Source of the DNA: Zygnema cylindricum
Taxonomy: Eukaryota > Streptophyta > Zygnematophyceae > Zygnematales > Zygnemataceae
DNA: 47,344 nt
Reading direction: 5' to 3'
Assembly (NCBI GenBank): GCA_037447655.1
Contig: JBBHKE010002402.1
Location: 1 to 47,344 of the forward strand
The notes below the pieces were generated by a model. The model was not told where the DNA came from. It did not search any database and saw nothing but the letters and a program-made list of their open reading frames with translations. Below are positions 30,739-42,819 of this stretch, one piece after another; position 1 is the stretch's first letter, and each line of letters begins with the position of its first letter. Position numbers and translations under genes: made by a program.

Positions 30739-33700
30739 ATGGAGATCTAAGAGTTGCACGTTATATCCCCACCATCTAGGGTGCCCATATTCAATGAAGT
30801 TCGCTTCACATACTGGGAAAGTATGATGACAGGAGCTTTATGTGAGAAACGGTTTCGGGGAATAGTGAGTGGACGGGTGAGGCATCCATCCTATCTTGGG
30901 ATACCTCCACGGTTTACAGAGGCAAATTCACTAGAGATGCAGATCCATCTTCAATGGAGGAAACAAAGGAAGGAGAGGTGGTGGACAAAGCAACGAAAAA
31001 GGAGACGACCACACCAATAGCAGCTGTTTCGCCATTCATGTCACCTATTCCGAGGAACGAAGAGAATGATAGTGATACCTGAACTTCAACAATATGGCGA
31101 CAAAGCACTTCATCCTCCGTCATATTATTCAAGGACTTGCATGTCCTCATTTTTAGTCAGAAAGGGCATTCAATCTTTGGATGGCTCTCATAGAGATTTA
31201 CGGAAGTGGTACGATTCACCAACAACAATTGGCTGATCAGAAAGTTAAGGAGTATGTATACAAAAGTGGGAAGATGTTGGATTTTTGCAATGAGCTTGTA
31301 ACACTTTTCATGGAGCTAGAGAGTGCTGAAAAAGATTTTAGTGAAAAACAAAAGGTTAACTGTCTACTGATGAAGTTACCCAATGAGTTTGAGAACATAG
31401 TCAACCGTGTGCAGGACTTGCCGGACTCAAGGTAGATATAGAATTCAGTAGTAGGTATGATTCTTGTTCGGGAGAATACAATTGAGATCCGAAGGGGAGG
31501 AAAGAGTGGGCAAACCGTCGAGTTCGGACCAAGGGCTCCCAAGGGTTTATGTCATTTCTGTAAGAAACCAGGGCACTATATGGCGGAGTGCACTAAGCTA
31601 ATTGAGCTTCGGTTAAAGGAGGGTCAGACCGGTGGAGCCTCAAGAGGAAAGAAAAAGGCCTTTATAACACAGATACATGTGGTGGAATCCGAAGACGAGG
31701 ACGATGAGCTCCTATTGAATGAGGAGTTGGAAGCGACAAACGAGGTAGAAATTCCACGAAAGCAGAAATGTGCTTTCGGTGGATTGAAAGGTGAAGCAGG
31801 CTGGATTGTAGATTCACGTGCCTCCATGCACATGTGTAAGGATAAACACCAGTTCACTGAGATAAGAAAGATTTCTACCGTAGAGATAGAGTACGAGATG
31901 GGAGGATAGTCACTACTACTTTTGTAGGATCGATAGATCTGAAAGTGTTAGTAGAAGGAAAGACATCCACAGTCACATTCTTTGATGTTTTGTTTATTCC
32001 GGAGCTGAACAAAAACCTCATCTCTACGTCTGTATTAGATGATAAGGGTTTTGATACTAGCACTAAGAAATGAGTCTTTACTGTTAGTTTTGAGGAGGAA
32101 ATCTATTTCACTGCTGAAAAAGGTAGACAAGGGATGTTTAGGCTGATTTTAAGCAATGAAAAGAAGAAACTTTATTATACTGGTGTTCATGATATTATGA
32201 TGTGGCATAAGAGGCTTGAGCATGTGAATCTAGATAAGCTAAGAGAGATGAAGAAAATGGGAGTAGTGAAAAGGATTCAGTTCAATGAGAGTGAGAATCT
32301 CAATGATTCTAGTGGATGTGCTCAAGGTAAAGCACACAGATTACCCTTTCTCAAAACAACCACCTATAAGGGAGAAAAAATTCTAGATTTAGTACACACA
32401 TATATTTTGGGACCAGCCAAAGTACCCTCACCGGGAGGGAAGAGATTTATGATGACTATCACTTATGATTGGTCTCGGTATTCTCGAGTGTATATTTTGA
32501 AAAATAAGTCAGAAGCTTAGGATTTTTTTAGACAATATAAAGCATGGAGCGAAAAACTCCATGAAACTTCAATCAAGAGAGTAAGGAGTGACAATGGTGG
32601 AGAGTATACTTCTAACCAGTTTGAGGATTTTATGAGGGAAGATGGAGTTCAACACCAAAAGACAGTTCCAAAAAACCCGGAACAGAATGGGGTAGCTGAA
32701 AGATTAAATAGGACACTAAGTGATAGTACTAGAAGTATGTTGTCGGATAAGAAGATAGGAAAAAGTTTTTGGGCAAAAACAATGAACTGTGCAAATTACC
32801 TCAAAAATAGAGTTCTTACCTTAGCTATAAAAGATCAAACACCTTATGAGAGATGGACCGGCCGAAAACCAAACATATCTCACTTAAAGGTTTTCGTCAG
32901 TCAAGTATTCAGTCTAGATACAGATCAGTCTAATTCGAAGCTAGACCCTAAAGGAAAATCGGGATACTTATTAGGATATGATGAGGATGTTAAAGGATAT
33001 AGAGTTTACGATCTAAAAAGGGAAGATATAATCTTAGTAAAGCATCTAGTAGTTATGGATGAAGGAAAGTCTGTGGATCCCTTCAAGTATACAAAGTCAG
33101 TAAAAATCAGATTTGAGTCATAATATTCCGATGACTTTGAGCTTCCTAACTATCTAGGTTTAACAGAAGATGACATTCTTGCAGGTACGAATCAGACCGA
33201 AAAAGACTTGGCTGTGGAAACTCCAATGACAACTCTACCCGAAGCGGAAGACATGGTGGAAATTGATTCGGAATCAAGGGACGAGGAGAAGCCAAGATTG
33301 TTAGAAAGAGCCTACGAGAACCATCTATTCCGGCCACAGATTTTGAGGGGAGAAGGAGAAGTAGCAAAAGATTGCAAGAAAAACAAGTTAATAACAAGGT
33401 AACAAAACTATCTCATTAAAATGAACCTCAAACTTATGGAGAGGCGATGACTTGTCCAGAAAGGAACCGGTGGAAGACAGCCATCAATGAGGGAATGGCC
33501 TCAATTATGGCAGCTGATACTTGTCCATTGGAGCTGGTGGACTGTCCACCTAACCGAAAACCAATCGGTTGTAAGTGGGTTTTCAAATTAAAACTAAACC
33601 CGGATAACACCATTGAGCGCTACAAAACCCGATTAATGGCAAAAGGATTTACACAGAAAAAAGGAATCGACTACGAGGAAACCTTTGCCCCAGTCGTCAG

Positions 33701-33945
33701 ATTTCCCTCCGTTCGCATACTTCTCAGTTTGGCAGTAGCAGAATAAATGGAGGTGCACTAGATGGACATCAAGACAACCTTTTTAAATAGAGAATTGGAA
33801 GAGGAGATCTTCATACGACAACCTGAAGGGTTTGTGGAGGAAGGAGAGGAGAGTAAGGTATGCTACCTGATTAAATCTCTTTATGGTTTGAAACAGGCCC
33901 CTCGACAGTGAAATAAGAAGCTTGATGAGTTTCTTACCGGTCTAG
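30739..33945 (+). pseudogene. E2 gag-pol, truncated in RT
   Basis: The primer site is decayed (GTTATATCCCCACC at 30760). Gag follows (IEIYGSGTIHQQQLADQKVKEYVYKSGKMLDF, 31181-31435), with an intact CCHC knuckle CHFCKKPGHYMAEC (31549-31590). The protease motif is DSRAS instead of DSGAS, so the catalytic Gly is lost. Integrase keeps its zinc domain but the first catalytic Asp (HRDMWG in E1) is Tyr (HTYILG). RSDNGG and GVAER remain (32590-32700). RT runs from 33447 (RNRWKTAINEGM...[15 protein letters not shown]) and ends at 33945 before YVDD. Several stops and frameshifts make it inactive. Confidence 0.8.
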
Positions 33946-33989
33946 GATTGTTTGCCTGCTTGTTTGTGTTTTTATAGAATTTTCCAGCA

Positions 33990-34135
33990 ACGCATCTCTG
34001 AATGATCTGTATTTGAGTACTCTTCTATCCTTTTTCATCTCCAATAACATCTGGGTTTCGTTGCGCGACGCATCTCTGAATGATCTGTATTTCAGTACTC
34101 TTGTATCGTTTTTCATCCCCACTAACATATGGGTT
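33990..34135. repeat. Roughly 80-bp tandem duplication
   Basis: ACGCATCTCTGAATGATCTG...TTTCATC...AACATNTGGGTTTC appears twice (about 33990 and 34068) with a few differences. Confidence 0.8.
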
Positions 34136-34139
34136 TCCT

Positions 34140-36583
34140 TGCTCCAGATTTTGGTGGTGAACTCGTTGGATTTCTGAGTGCATAGTGGAGGAGATCCGAA
34201 ATCTCACACTATCTCTAAATTGTAAGGTAATTCATCCGCCAATTCTCCCCTTAGATTAATCGCATTATTTTGGTCCTTTGCAAGCAACAAATCTATGCTA
34301 AGAGTTTTTTCGGCTTTTACCTCATCCTCTTCAATCTTCTCCATTTGAATGTTTTGTGGCAAATTTTTGGATTTCTTGATTTTGACATCTGATGTCGCTT
34401 GTGGACCTCTGTGTGCAGGTCCGCTTCCTCCTTCTCCAAGGGATGTGGCATTGAGAAAACGAACTAGTTTCTTTCAGCTCTCCATCTCATTCGGCTGTGT
34501 CATCCTTGCTTCAGGTAAAACACCAATTGCCGCTTTTGGGACATTTTTCTCACCGTGTGATGTTAATATTCGAAGATTCTCTGAGTTGTTCAATATTTCT
34601 TCGCTCCACTGATCTGACTCGTGCTTGAGTTTTTCTTGATCCTCTTTGTTTCCCTTTGGCTCTTGTGTCAGAGTTGACACCAATGTCACCAGCTTACTGA
34701 CTTTTCTTAACTTTTCTTGTATTTCTCTGAGGCGTTTCTTGCTTTCCCCTGTGGCGTTTCTGCCAGATATTTGTGAAATTCGGATATAAATGGCACATAT
34801 TTCTGAAATTCGGATGCCAAAACAGTCTTCCTCCCATCGATGGAGGTGGGCATTGGAGAATGGTGGCGGTGACCTCGGCTGACCTTCTTAGCTTTACTTC
34901 TGATCGTGTACCTGCAAGTTAGTTATTTCACCCTTTGTCTTTTGATTCTTTCTATTTTCTCCCCTTGTTTTGCATCTCATTTTCTTTATTTTCTATGTAA
35001 TATTTTTCTTTCTTTTTCTGTCTTCTCTCTACTCTTGCTCACCAATGCTTACGTTGTCAAAGTCCCCTAGACTCTTGATTTATATGAGATGTCTAGCATG
35101 TGGTTTGCTACCTTTGGGTTCTTCTGCCACTCTTCCACATTCTGCATGATTTTTGCTACTCTTCCACATTCTACATGATTTTTGCTATCAGAAAACTGAT
35201 TTCTGATCTCTCTCTCTCTATGCAGGTCTTGGACTATCTTGTCATTGAAGCTAGTTCCTAGGACTCTGTCTGTGCTACCTAGTCCGACAATCACAGAGAG
35301 AATGTTTGTGGTTCTCTCTTGACTACCACCTCTTTTGTCATCTCGCTTAAGATTGCCTCTCACTCTTTCAGGATTATTAAGGTAAGGTTATGAGTTTCCT
35401 TCCCCTTTTTCTTCCGATTTGACATGCATTTAATTCCCTCTGTTTGTTGAGGTCGTGTCTTGTACACCTTCAATCTTTTGAACTTCGTGTTCGCTGGTGC
35501 TACGTTCCTTTGGTACTTGATTTCCTGCATCAACATGCATGGTTAATGTGCTATCTGTCTCCCTTTGCTTTGCTTGATTGACGATCACTATGGCGTTTTC
35601 TTGCAAATTGTTTGTCTTGTCCTCCTTGCGGATTGTTGATGATGGAGTGCTCATTTGATTTGGAGCACTCTCGGTGATCTTTCCGCAGATTTCTTTTAAC
35701 GTGGTTTCCAACCCTTCTGAGGAAAAACTACTCGATGTGGTGTCGTTCAGTGAAACCTGAAGCGTGAAACCTGAAGCGTGGTGTCTTTCTGTACCACCTT
35801 ACTTTCAACTCCCTTTTGATGAGATCTCCCACTAATGTCCTCTTGAAGTGAGAGACTCTCCTTGTGAGATCTCTCGGTTGACTCCTTCAGACATGAAATT
35901 TCTTGCATTTTGGGGTCTTTCGTTCTATGAATGCTCATCTTTGAGCGGTTGGTGCTCGTCTTCCGTGAGCCATGTTTGATCTCTGTTGTTGTCCCTGCAA
36001 CCTTTGTGGATCTAACCGTGTGGCTAACGTGTTCGCTGCCTCGATTCTCTGTGTGAGGGATCTGAACTTCGTTGTCGTCCATGTCGTCCTTTTTGACCGC
36101 TTCCTCGTCATGTTTGACCGCTTTCTTTGTCTTTCGCAGGATGGCGTCCCATCGCTTGGTGCTTCAAACTTCAAGATCTGCAGATGTTTGGACTATTTCT
36201 AGACTTTGTTTGGACTATGCCTAGACTTTGCCTGCGGCAGGGTACCTTGGCGACTCCTCTAGGGGATCCTGCATGGAGATTGTGTTAGTCTGTCTCTTCC
36301 AATTCTGTCGGTCAATCTCCTCGGATGATTCCCCAAACTTGGTAAGTTCCTGATCTCCTCCTTTTTGCCATTGTGGCTGACTTTCTCCTTCTTTGGCATC
36401 TGTTGTCGGAAAGAGGCTTGCGTTTGAGATCATGATGCAAATTGGAGTGTGGTCTATGTTGAGGTCATGAGAGGTTTTTTTGTCTTGATTATCCTCTCCT
36501 CCTCCGTTGTCTACTCTGCCTGTCTCGTCTCTACTTTGATCGTCTTCGCTTATGATCTAGATATTTGCTTTGCATGCAAAATC
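34140..36583 (-). other. Internal region of the gag-only element, function unknown
   Basis: Minus-strand frames at 35067-35363, 35430-35711 and 35747-36082 are polar (Lys/Glu/Ser/Thr-rich) with no family I recognise. They lie downstream of gag. They could be the decayed rest of a polyprotein or captured host sequence. There is no CCHC knuckle and no D(S/T)G motif. Confidence 0.4.
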
Positions 36584-37240
36584 CTAGTGATTTGGGTTCT
36601 GACTTGTTTGCTTGGTCTCTACCTTGTCGTCTACTTTGTCACATCTTTGACTGCACTTTTCCTTGATGCCAGGCTCATACTTGGAGGCCTTCTCGGGCAT
36701 CACCACCTCGGTGGAGCCATCTGCAACGATCAGCTTATTTACCATGTCCTCCCACATCGACTCCTCCCATTTGTGGCTCTCCAGTGAGGTGAGAACTGGT
36801 TGAAATCTATGGGGAAGTGACATGAGAAACATTGAGATTTTCGTGTGTGTAGAAAGGAAAATTTCTGCTGATTTTACCATGGCTAGGTTTTTTGAGTATT
36901 GGGAAATGTTCTCTGACATTGACATCTTTTCGTCGTATTGTGTGTGTGAGAGTCTCCGTAGCAGTCTATTTTTTTCTGCAATGGTTTGTTTCACATGTGT
37001 CTTGTCTAACTTTTCCCTTAGCCCTTGGAAGATATTTTCTAAGGCTCGGCCTTCATTCTCATCCAATGTTTGGGCCTGACATGCTGCATCTTCTCTTGGT
37101 GTTTTCTTTGCAGATGTACCTAGTTCTCCTCCTTTACTCACAGCCGTGTTGGGATGGCAGGCGCTCTCTTGTTCCAAAATTCCGAACTCCTTTGGGACCC
37201 ATAGGAGTGGGCCCATAACCTGTTGCTTTTGGACAACCAT
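36584..37240 (-). CDS. Gag-like protein of the non-autonomous element (218 aa)
   Basis: The ATG at 37238-37240 is inside the LTR. The frame reads MVVQKQQ, crosses the LTR/primer border, continues VMGP (translated primer site), and stays open for 218 residues. The middle (LDKTHVKQTIAEKNRLLRRL...MSMSENISQYSKNLAMVKSAE...FLMSLPHRFQPVLTSLE) has the UBN2/retrotransposon Gag layout: a helix with about 20 residues around R-L, then L-(M/L)-x-S-L-P. The zinc knuckle is absent. It is intact over its length, so it may be expressed or recently lost. Gag would package the RNA in particles supplied with pol by another element. Confidence 0.6.
   Translation of the reverse strand: MVVQKQQVMGPLLWVPKEFGILEQESACHPNTAVSKGGELGTSAKKTPREDAACQAQTLDENEGRALENIFQGLREKLDKTHVKQTIAEKNRLLRRLSHTQYDEKMSMSENISQYSKNLAMVKSAEIFLSTHTKISMFLMSLPHRFQPVLTSLESHKWEESMWEDMVNKLIVADGSTEVVMPEKASKYEPGIKEKCSQRCDKVDDKVETKQTSQNPNH
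37207..37220 (-). other. Half-tRNA iMet primer-binding site
   Basis: The minus strand reads GGTTATGGGCCCAC directly after the LTR end CAACA, the same register as E1. This is 14 nt complementary to the anticodon arm of plant initiator tRNA-Met as I recall it. Confidence 0.75.
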
Positions 37241-38105
37241 CTGAGCGATCGTAGGAATCCCCCACAGCCACAGACGGATTATGCCTACTACAGGTCAATA
37301 CACGCGGAGGGGCTTTAGAGAGTTGTCGTGCATGAGAAGCAAGCAAGCAAACATGCATCACAACCAGCAAAGTCATGCTCACAAACATACACAACAACGG
37401 AAATATATATGAAAAGTCAAAATAATATATACACCATGAGAAGAAATAAAGGTGAAAATGACCCAAGAAAGAAGGGAAAGAATACTCCCCTAGAGTGAAC
37501 TGAACCCAATAATTTATGCTAAGCCAGGAGGTAGCCACTAGGCTCTCTGGTCTTTATCACATTCCCTACAAGAGTTATCTCGTTACGACAGCAAAGCAAG
37601 AAATATTCCAACCGGAACAAGGGAAAATCCAATTCCGATCAAAAATACACTCCTTCCAAGCCAACCGAAATACAAACAAGACACAAACACACAACCAAAC
37701 CATCAAGCTGCCCGAGGAAGGCACAGCAAGGTACAGATGTGCTCCCCCACGATCTCCAATTCCACACTTCCACCAAAAGACAAACTTTGGAGGGAAACCT
37801 TCCGGACGTGGCCTTAGGCCGTGTGGATTAAAAACGTGGGCAGAAATAAAAGGGGAAATGTTCTTAACCTATCTAGCCTCTACAGCTAGCAAGCAAGGAG
37901 AAGAAAGACACGTGGGCAATCGGTGAGAGAGAGAGCAAGAGAAAAGCTCCGCTGCCAAGAGAAAATTCTTGTCCAAAAGCTAAATTCTTTAAGTCTGAGA
38001 ATTAGTCTAAGTAAGAGCTACGCTAGGCCTAAGCAAAATTAGCCTACGTCTAGTCTACTTTACATACATGAAACTACTTAAGATGTTGGCCAATAGGCGG
38101 CCAAC
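37221..38105 (-). repeat. LTR of the gag-only element
   Basis: The inner end is certain (TGTTGCTTTTGG on +, i.e. ...CAACA on -). The outer end is placed at GGCCAACA near 38105 only because it gives a TG...CA unit of plausible size. No second LTR is available to confirm it. A perfect hairpin CGCGAACC/GGTTCGCG lies just outside, at about 38172-38195. Confidence 0.45.
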
Positions 38106-38219
38106 ATTGTCTGCCGTACGCCTGACAAAATCCACTGTCCGAGGGTAAAAACCCTCCCTAACTACATGTGTGCGCGAACCTACATGGGTTCGCGACTTAA
38201 ATAAATAGATAGTGTATCG

Positions 38220-38338
38220 AAGCGTCGCCCGGAAATCGTAATGCGCCTCCAAACGATACTCCGCATACATAATTCGAAAACGCGTGCATACGCACGAATC
38301 AAAGCATACCGCACGAAATAAAAGGTCTAGCACGAAAT
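38220..38338. repeat. Unit 1 of a diverged tandem repeat split by E3
   Basis: It shares CGCC..., CCAAACGAT, TACGCACGAA, AAA(T/A)AAAA and GCACGAAAT, in order, with 44199-44305 on the other side of E3. Confidence 0.6.
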
Positions 38339-39103
38339 TGTTGTTCTACAACCACCGGTGCAGGTGGAGGAGCAGCAGTAGTAGTAGAAGTAGACATGAT
38401 ACACTCTCAGAAGCTATCAAGAATCCTACCAAACAGCTGTTCTTAAGTGCTCACCAATTCTTATACAAGCATCCAAACCTCACAAAACTCTATCACAATA
38501 TAGAGTAGCATAAACACTGATAACTCCCAAAGTTATAGCTCAATTGACTTGAGAACACTCAAGATATAATACTCAGACGTTTCCCAAAAACTGTTTGCAG
38601 TTTTACTACTTGGAAGTCTGGATTCGTCATGTGTCTTGAGTCCTAAGTCTTATACTAGTGTTGTACAGGCAATACCAGTGTACCTGAGAGGTACGTAAAG
38701 CTGCCAAGCTAATACTGAGCTACCACTGAGCTACCACTGAGCTACCACTAAGCTACCATTGAGCTACCACTGAGCAACTAGAATCGTATCTATCGCAGTT
38801 GCTATATCTTGTACAGAATCACATTAAGAATATCAAACGTTGCGTTGTCCGTAGGGACCATATCAAGTATAATCGTGGTTGCCTTGTCCTGTCTGTGTTG
38901 TAGTTCGCTGCTGCGCTGCTCTGCTGCTGCGTTGCTCTGCTGTATAGCAGCTGCTCTGCTGTAAAGCAGCTGCTCTGATGTATAGCAGCTGGGCTGCTCT
39001 GTTGTATAGCAGCTGCGGTGCTCTGTCTCTATAGCAGCTGCGCTGCTTTGTCTCTAAAGCAGCTGCACTGCTCTGAGGCTGAAAGCTTTCCAAAAAGACA
39101 ACA
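38339..39103 (-). repeat. E3 3' LTR (765 bp)
   Basis: It carries an array of ACTGAGCTACC-type 11-bp repeats (38715-38780) and about six copies of a TATAGCAGCTG / CTGCTCTG unit (38915-39080), each with the palindrome CAGCTG. The ATG plus 19 codons of gag are present here too, as a duplicate of the 5' LTR end. Confidence 0.92.
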
Positions 39104-39118
39104 CTCCCCTAAAGCTTT
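39104..39118 (-). other. E3 polypurine tract
   Basis: The minus strand reads AAAGCTTTAGGGGAG immediately before the 3' LTR, the same GGGGAG-TGTTG join as in E1. Confidence 0.7.
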
Positions 39119-39263
39119 AGACTCAGTATCCCGGCGCAGCTGCGATGATAAACTAGCGCAGCATCGCAACATAGCAATGTAGCAATTAGCAAGTCACCCA
39201 GTCCCACTACCTCACAATGGTGGATTTATCGCAAAGTGGCAGTATAGCAGCGCAGCAATTCAA

Positions 39264-39932
39264 CTATTCACTTAATCCCACTGCGTCCCTACAATACTTC
39301 AGGTTAGGAGCAGGAAGGGCTTTAGTGAGCATATCAGCAATCATTTTTGCATCTGGCAAATAACATAATTTAAGCACTCTAGAGAACTCCTTTTCTCTTA
39401 CAAAGTGTAATCGTACATCCATGTGCTTGCTTTTGAAGTGATGACTCGGGTTAGAAGCAATGGCAATGGCAGCCTGGTTATCACACCACATCACCTATGG
39501 ACCAACTTGCATGTATCCTAGTTCTTGTAATATGGATTTTACCCATAAGAGTTATTTGAGGGTCGAGCTTGCTGCCATATATTCTGACTCCAATGTCGAC
39601 TGTGCTGTAACCTTTTGAAGTTTGCTGCTCCAGCAGCAAGTACCGTTCCCAATTTGTAGAACGAATCCCGTGGTGGATTTTCGGCTTGCCATGTTGCCAT
39701 AGCTTACATCACTCCATGTCTGCAGCTTGACTTCTCCTCCCCCTAGAGTGAGTTTGAGATCTTTAGTTCCTGCCAAATATCTTAAGACTCTCCTTGCTGC
39801 ATCAAGATCAGATTTTCTCGGATTTTCTAGACTCCTGCTCAGTACCCCGACTGCTGCAGCAATGTCAGGACGGGTACAGTTCATGAAATATATTAAGCTT
39901 CCCACTATCTGTCTATAAGGTATTATTGTCAT
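39264..39932 (-). pseudogene. E3 RT thumb/RNase H segment
   Basis: 39552-39932 reads IPYRQIVGSLIYFMNCTRPD...LSRSL...RRVLRYLAGTKDL...LQTWSDVSYG...CCWSSKLQKV, and 39264-39494 reads MMWCDNQAAIAIASNPSH...KHMDVRLHFVREK...MIADMLTKALPAPNLKYC. This is the standard end of a copia polyprotein. Stops separate the two parts (for example TAG just before MMWCDNQ). Confidence 0.8.
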
Positions 39933-40004
39933 AGGATCATTCTCCCCTGACTCTAAATACTCGCTAACAATGACACCTGGTTCTGTGTCTTCTCCCTCTA
40001 ACTT

Positions 40005-40835
40005 CTACCGAAACTCCATTGGAGTTAAACATCCTTTTGCCCCTCGCATTCCGTACTCATCTAACATGTTTCCAATAGCCTCTTTTTGAGTCAATTTTAT
40101 TATTTTCTTATTTCTGTCCTTCTCTACCTGGATACCCAAAATATATTTTGCCTCACCGAGGTCTTTCATCTCGAACCGTGAGTTTAGAGCAGTTTTGATT
40201 TTGTTAATTTCAGCCATTTATTTGCTTATTAATAGCAAATCATCTACATATACTGCTATATACACTATCCCATTTTCACCCTTTAGAACTTAGACACAGT
40301 GATCAGAACTTATCATTTGAAATCCTAGACTAGTCAAGAATTCATCAAGCTTTATATTCCACTATCTGGGGGCCTGTTTTAGGCCGTACAAAGATTTTAG
40401 CAACTTGCATACTAAGTGCTCTTTTCCTGGTTCCACATACTTTTCAAGCTGCTGCATGTAAATGGTCTCTTCTAATTCTCCATGCAAAAAGGCCGTTTTT
40501 ACATCCATCTGATGGATTTCCATATCTTCTATAGCAGCTAGGGACAGCAAAATCCTAACTGTTGGAAATCTTACAACCGGAGAAAATGTTTCTTCAAAAT
40601 CGATTCCTTCCTTTTGATTGTATCCCTTCACCACAAGTCTGGCCTTATAGCGTTCAATGGTGTTATCTGGATTTAACTTCACCTTGAATACCCATTTGCT
40701 GCCGATCGCTTTTCGGTCCGGAGGAAGGTCCACAAGCTCCCATGTTTGAGCCTCCATGATCGACTTCATTTCGTCGTTTGCCGCCTCAATCGAGTGATTC
40801 CGCTCTGGTGATGAGAAGGCCTCTTGGATGGTCAA
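40005..40835 (-). pseudogene. E3 reverse transcriptase
   Basis: 40362-40835 holds the RT fingers/palm start ([64 protein letters not shown]). The catalytic YVDD is present at 40239-40250. 40005-40217 continues MKDLGEAKYILGIQVEKD and KLTQKEAIGNML. A stop separates YVDD from the downstream part. Confidence 0.8.
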
Positions 40836-41027
40836 GGGCTCCCCTGAGACTGCCGAGTAGGCAAAGTGAAAGCTTGCTTGCAGGCGGCTACTTGATCTTT
40901 TCCCCCTCGGAAATTCTGAGGCTGAGATCGTCGGATGCCGCGCATTGCGCTGATTGCGTTGATTGCGCTGGTTGCGATCCGTGTCTTGCTTATTGCGCTG
41001 GTTGCGATCCGGGTGTTCGTGATTGCG

Positions 41028-42395
41028 CTAGTTGCGATCGGTGTGTATTGACTGCTTTTGGTCCGTCTGGACCCGAAGTTGGTGGGGAACCTGGAGAGAG
41101 TATGACTTAGGAGTCATTACCGGTGTTTGTGGAATCTGCGGGACAATTTTCTGCATGTAATCTAAGATGAAATACTCCTGTACTTTTTGTTGCTTTTGCT
41201 GCTCTGTCATGTGAAATAAATCTATGGAGTCTAGTTCATCCTTAACAATGATGTTTCTAGCTACAACTATTTTCTGCCTTTCAAACACAAAGACTCTATA
41301 ACCTTTTGAGTGATCATTATATCCTAACAAAATACCCGGTAATCCCTTCGGTTCCATTTTCCATCTATTTGTAGACGTATCCAATATAAAGCATTGACTA
41401 CTAAAGACCTTGAAATGGCTAACATCTGGTTTGCTACCTGTCCAGATTTCGTAAGGAGTTGTTTCTACCGATCTTGATCCTATCCTATTTTCAATATAAA
41501 CTGCACAATTTAGAGCCTCAGCCCAGAATTTCGGATCCACATTTTTGTCCGCGAGCATAGACCTACAGCTTTCCGTGAGAGTTCTATTCAGTCTTTCGGA
41601 CACCCCATTTTGTTCCGGTGAATATGGAACAGTCAATAGATGACTAATGCCTTCCTTGAGTAAAAAGATTTCAAATTCTTTCGATGTATATTCACCACCA
41701 TTGTCTGATCTGAGCTGTAGAATAGATGAATTATGAAGTTTTTCAGCCCATGCTTTATAGTGTTTGAAGTGACCAAACACTTCACTCTTCTCCTTAATGA
41801 AGTAAACTTTTGTAAACCTAGAGAAATCATCTGTGAAGGTGACCATGTATTTCATCCCTCCGGCAGATGGAACCTTCGCCGGACCAAAGACATCCGAATG
41901 AATTTGTTGTAAAAGTTTCGTTGACTGATGCTCAGACTCCTTAGGAAAAGGCAATCTGTGGATTTTGCCTAAAGCGCAACCATCGCAAGTTTTGACCGGC
42001 CCATGTGTGATTGAGACACCCTCTAATTTTCCAGCAATGACCATTTTCCTCAAACTATCATAATTAACATGGCCTAATCTTTTATGCCACAACTCATCTG
42101 AGTGCAAAACACCGGAGTACAAAACATCATTCTCCTTGGTATTAGCCATATCCATGCGATACATCTTGCTACTATCTGTAGAACCTGTAACCGCAACCTT
42201 GCCATTTTTGCTAACAACCTGCCGACCATTTTTCAAATTAACCTCAAAGCCTTTGCTCTCTACCAACGACGTAAAAAACAGATTTTTCTTAAAGTCAGGC
42301 ACAAATAAGACATTGTGAAGAGTCCTTTCAATTGCTTTTCCTTCTACATCAACTAGTAAGGACACATCACCCACAGCACGAGTTTGGACACTCAT
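41028..42395 (-). pseudogene. E3 integrase (open frame of 455 codons)
   Basis: Zinc-binding His104, His109, Cys137, Cys140 (HKRLGH...CDGC) and catalytic Asp168 (HSDVFGP), Asp231 (RSDNGG), Glu267 (GVSER), numbered from the ATG at 42393. The D-E spacing is 35. The GKP.VSHLKVFGS-type and LLGYN.HSKGYRV motifs follow. The integrase core is intact over its whole length, but the frame is cut off from gag/PR by upstream stops. The last roughly 25 codons run out of homology. Confidence 0.85.
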
Positions 42396-42429
42396 TCCAC
42401 AAGCATAATAAATATTTTTCTCCGGCGTT

Positions 42430-42819
42430 GCTTTTAGATTTTTGAAGATTGGTCTTGTTCCATCACATGTGGGCTGACGCTCTTGTATCCATTATCCATC
42501 CTGGGTCTTTCGCGCCCTCTATTGCAGCCGCCATAGCGAATAGATCCATATCGTCCTCCGTAGAAACCGTCAAAGTGTCGTCTTGGAGAGACGAAGAAGC
42601 CGAAAATAGTGCATTTCCACGAGGCGTAGTCCCCGTGAAGCCTTTGTAAAACTAGCTTTGTTGCCAACCTGGCCGGTATAATTCTGTATCGTTAGCTTTT
42701 TTAAGCTTTGGACAAAATTTGTATCCATGACCTCTCTCACTACAATAAAAGCATGCATAGTTGGATTGACTATTTCCACTTTGATTAAAATGTCAGAACT
42801 GATAAAACTGATTCCTTTG
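42430..42819 (-). pseudogene. E3 zinc knuckle and protease region, broken
   Basis: A CCHC knuckle CFYCSERGHGYKFC is present near 42725-42770 on the minus strand, in a different frame from gag, which stops at 42820. The protease motif is DTRAS (near 42490) instead of D(S/T)GAS, followed by an in-frame TGA. The element could not mature its own polyprotein. Confidence 0.7.

Larger units (their letters stand above)
28539..30758 (+). repeat. E2 5' LTR, split by a solo LTR
   Basis: 28539-28702 plus 29887-30758 add up to 1036 bp, equal to the E1 LTR length. It starts TGTTTTAG and ends GAGTTGCA. The LTR-internal ATG (30739) reaches a stop (TAA) two codons later, so the gag start is dead here. Confidence 0.75.
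28539..33945 (+). mobile_element. E2: truncated Ty1/copia element, same family as E1
   Basis: 5' LTR 28539-30758 (with nested solo LTR), decayed primer site, gag, PR, IN and the first part of RT. It stops abruptly at 33945 in RT (LDEFLTGLG), where a minus-strand element begins. No 3' LTR is in the window. Confidence 0.8.
33946..38105 (-). mobile_element. Gag-only copia-like element (non-autonomous), minus strand
   Basis: On the minus strand: an LTR (about 38105-37221), a half-tRNA primer site, a gag-like ORF, then about 2.6 kb without recognisable protease, integrase, RT or RNase H. It is reminiscent of TR-GAG-type non-autonomous elements. It starts at 33946 exactly where E2 RT is broken, and no 3' LTR is seen there, so it is truncated or joined by a rearrangement. 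Confidence 0.5.

Noticed and set aside
37134-37538. 134-codon minus-strand frame with hydrophobic stretches
   Set aside because: It overlaps the gag start and lies in the LTR in another frame; no homology and probably chance.
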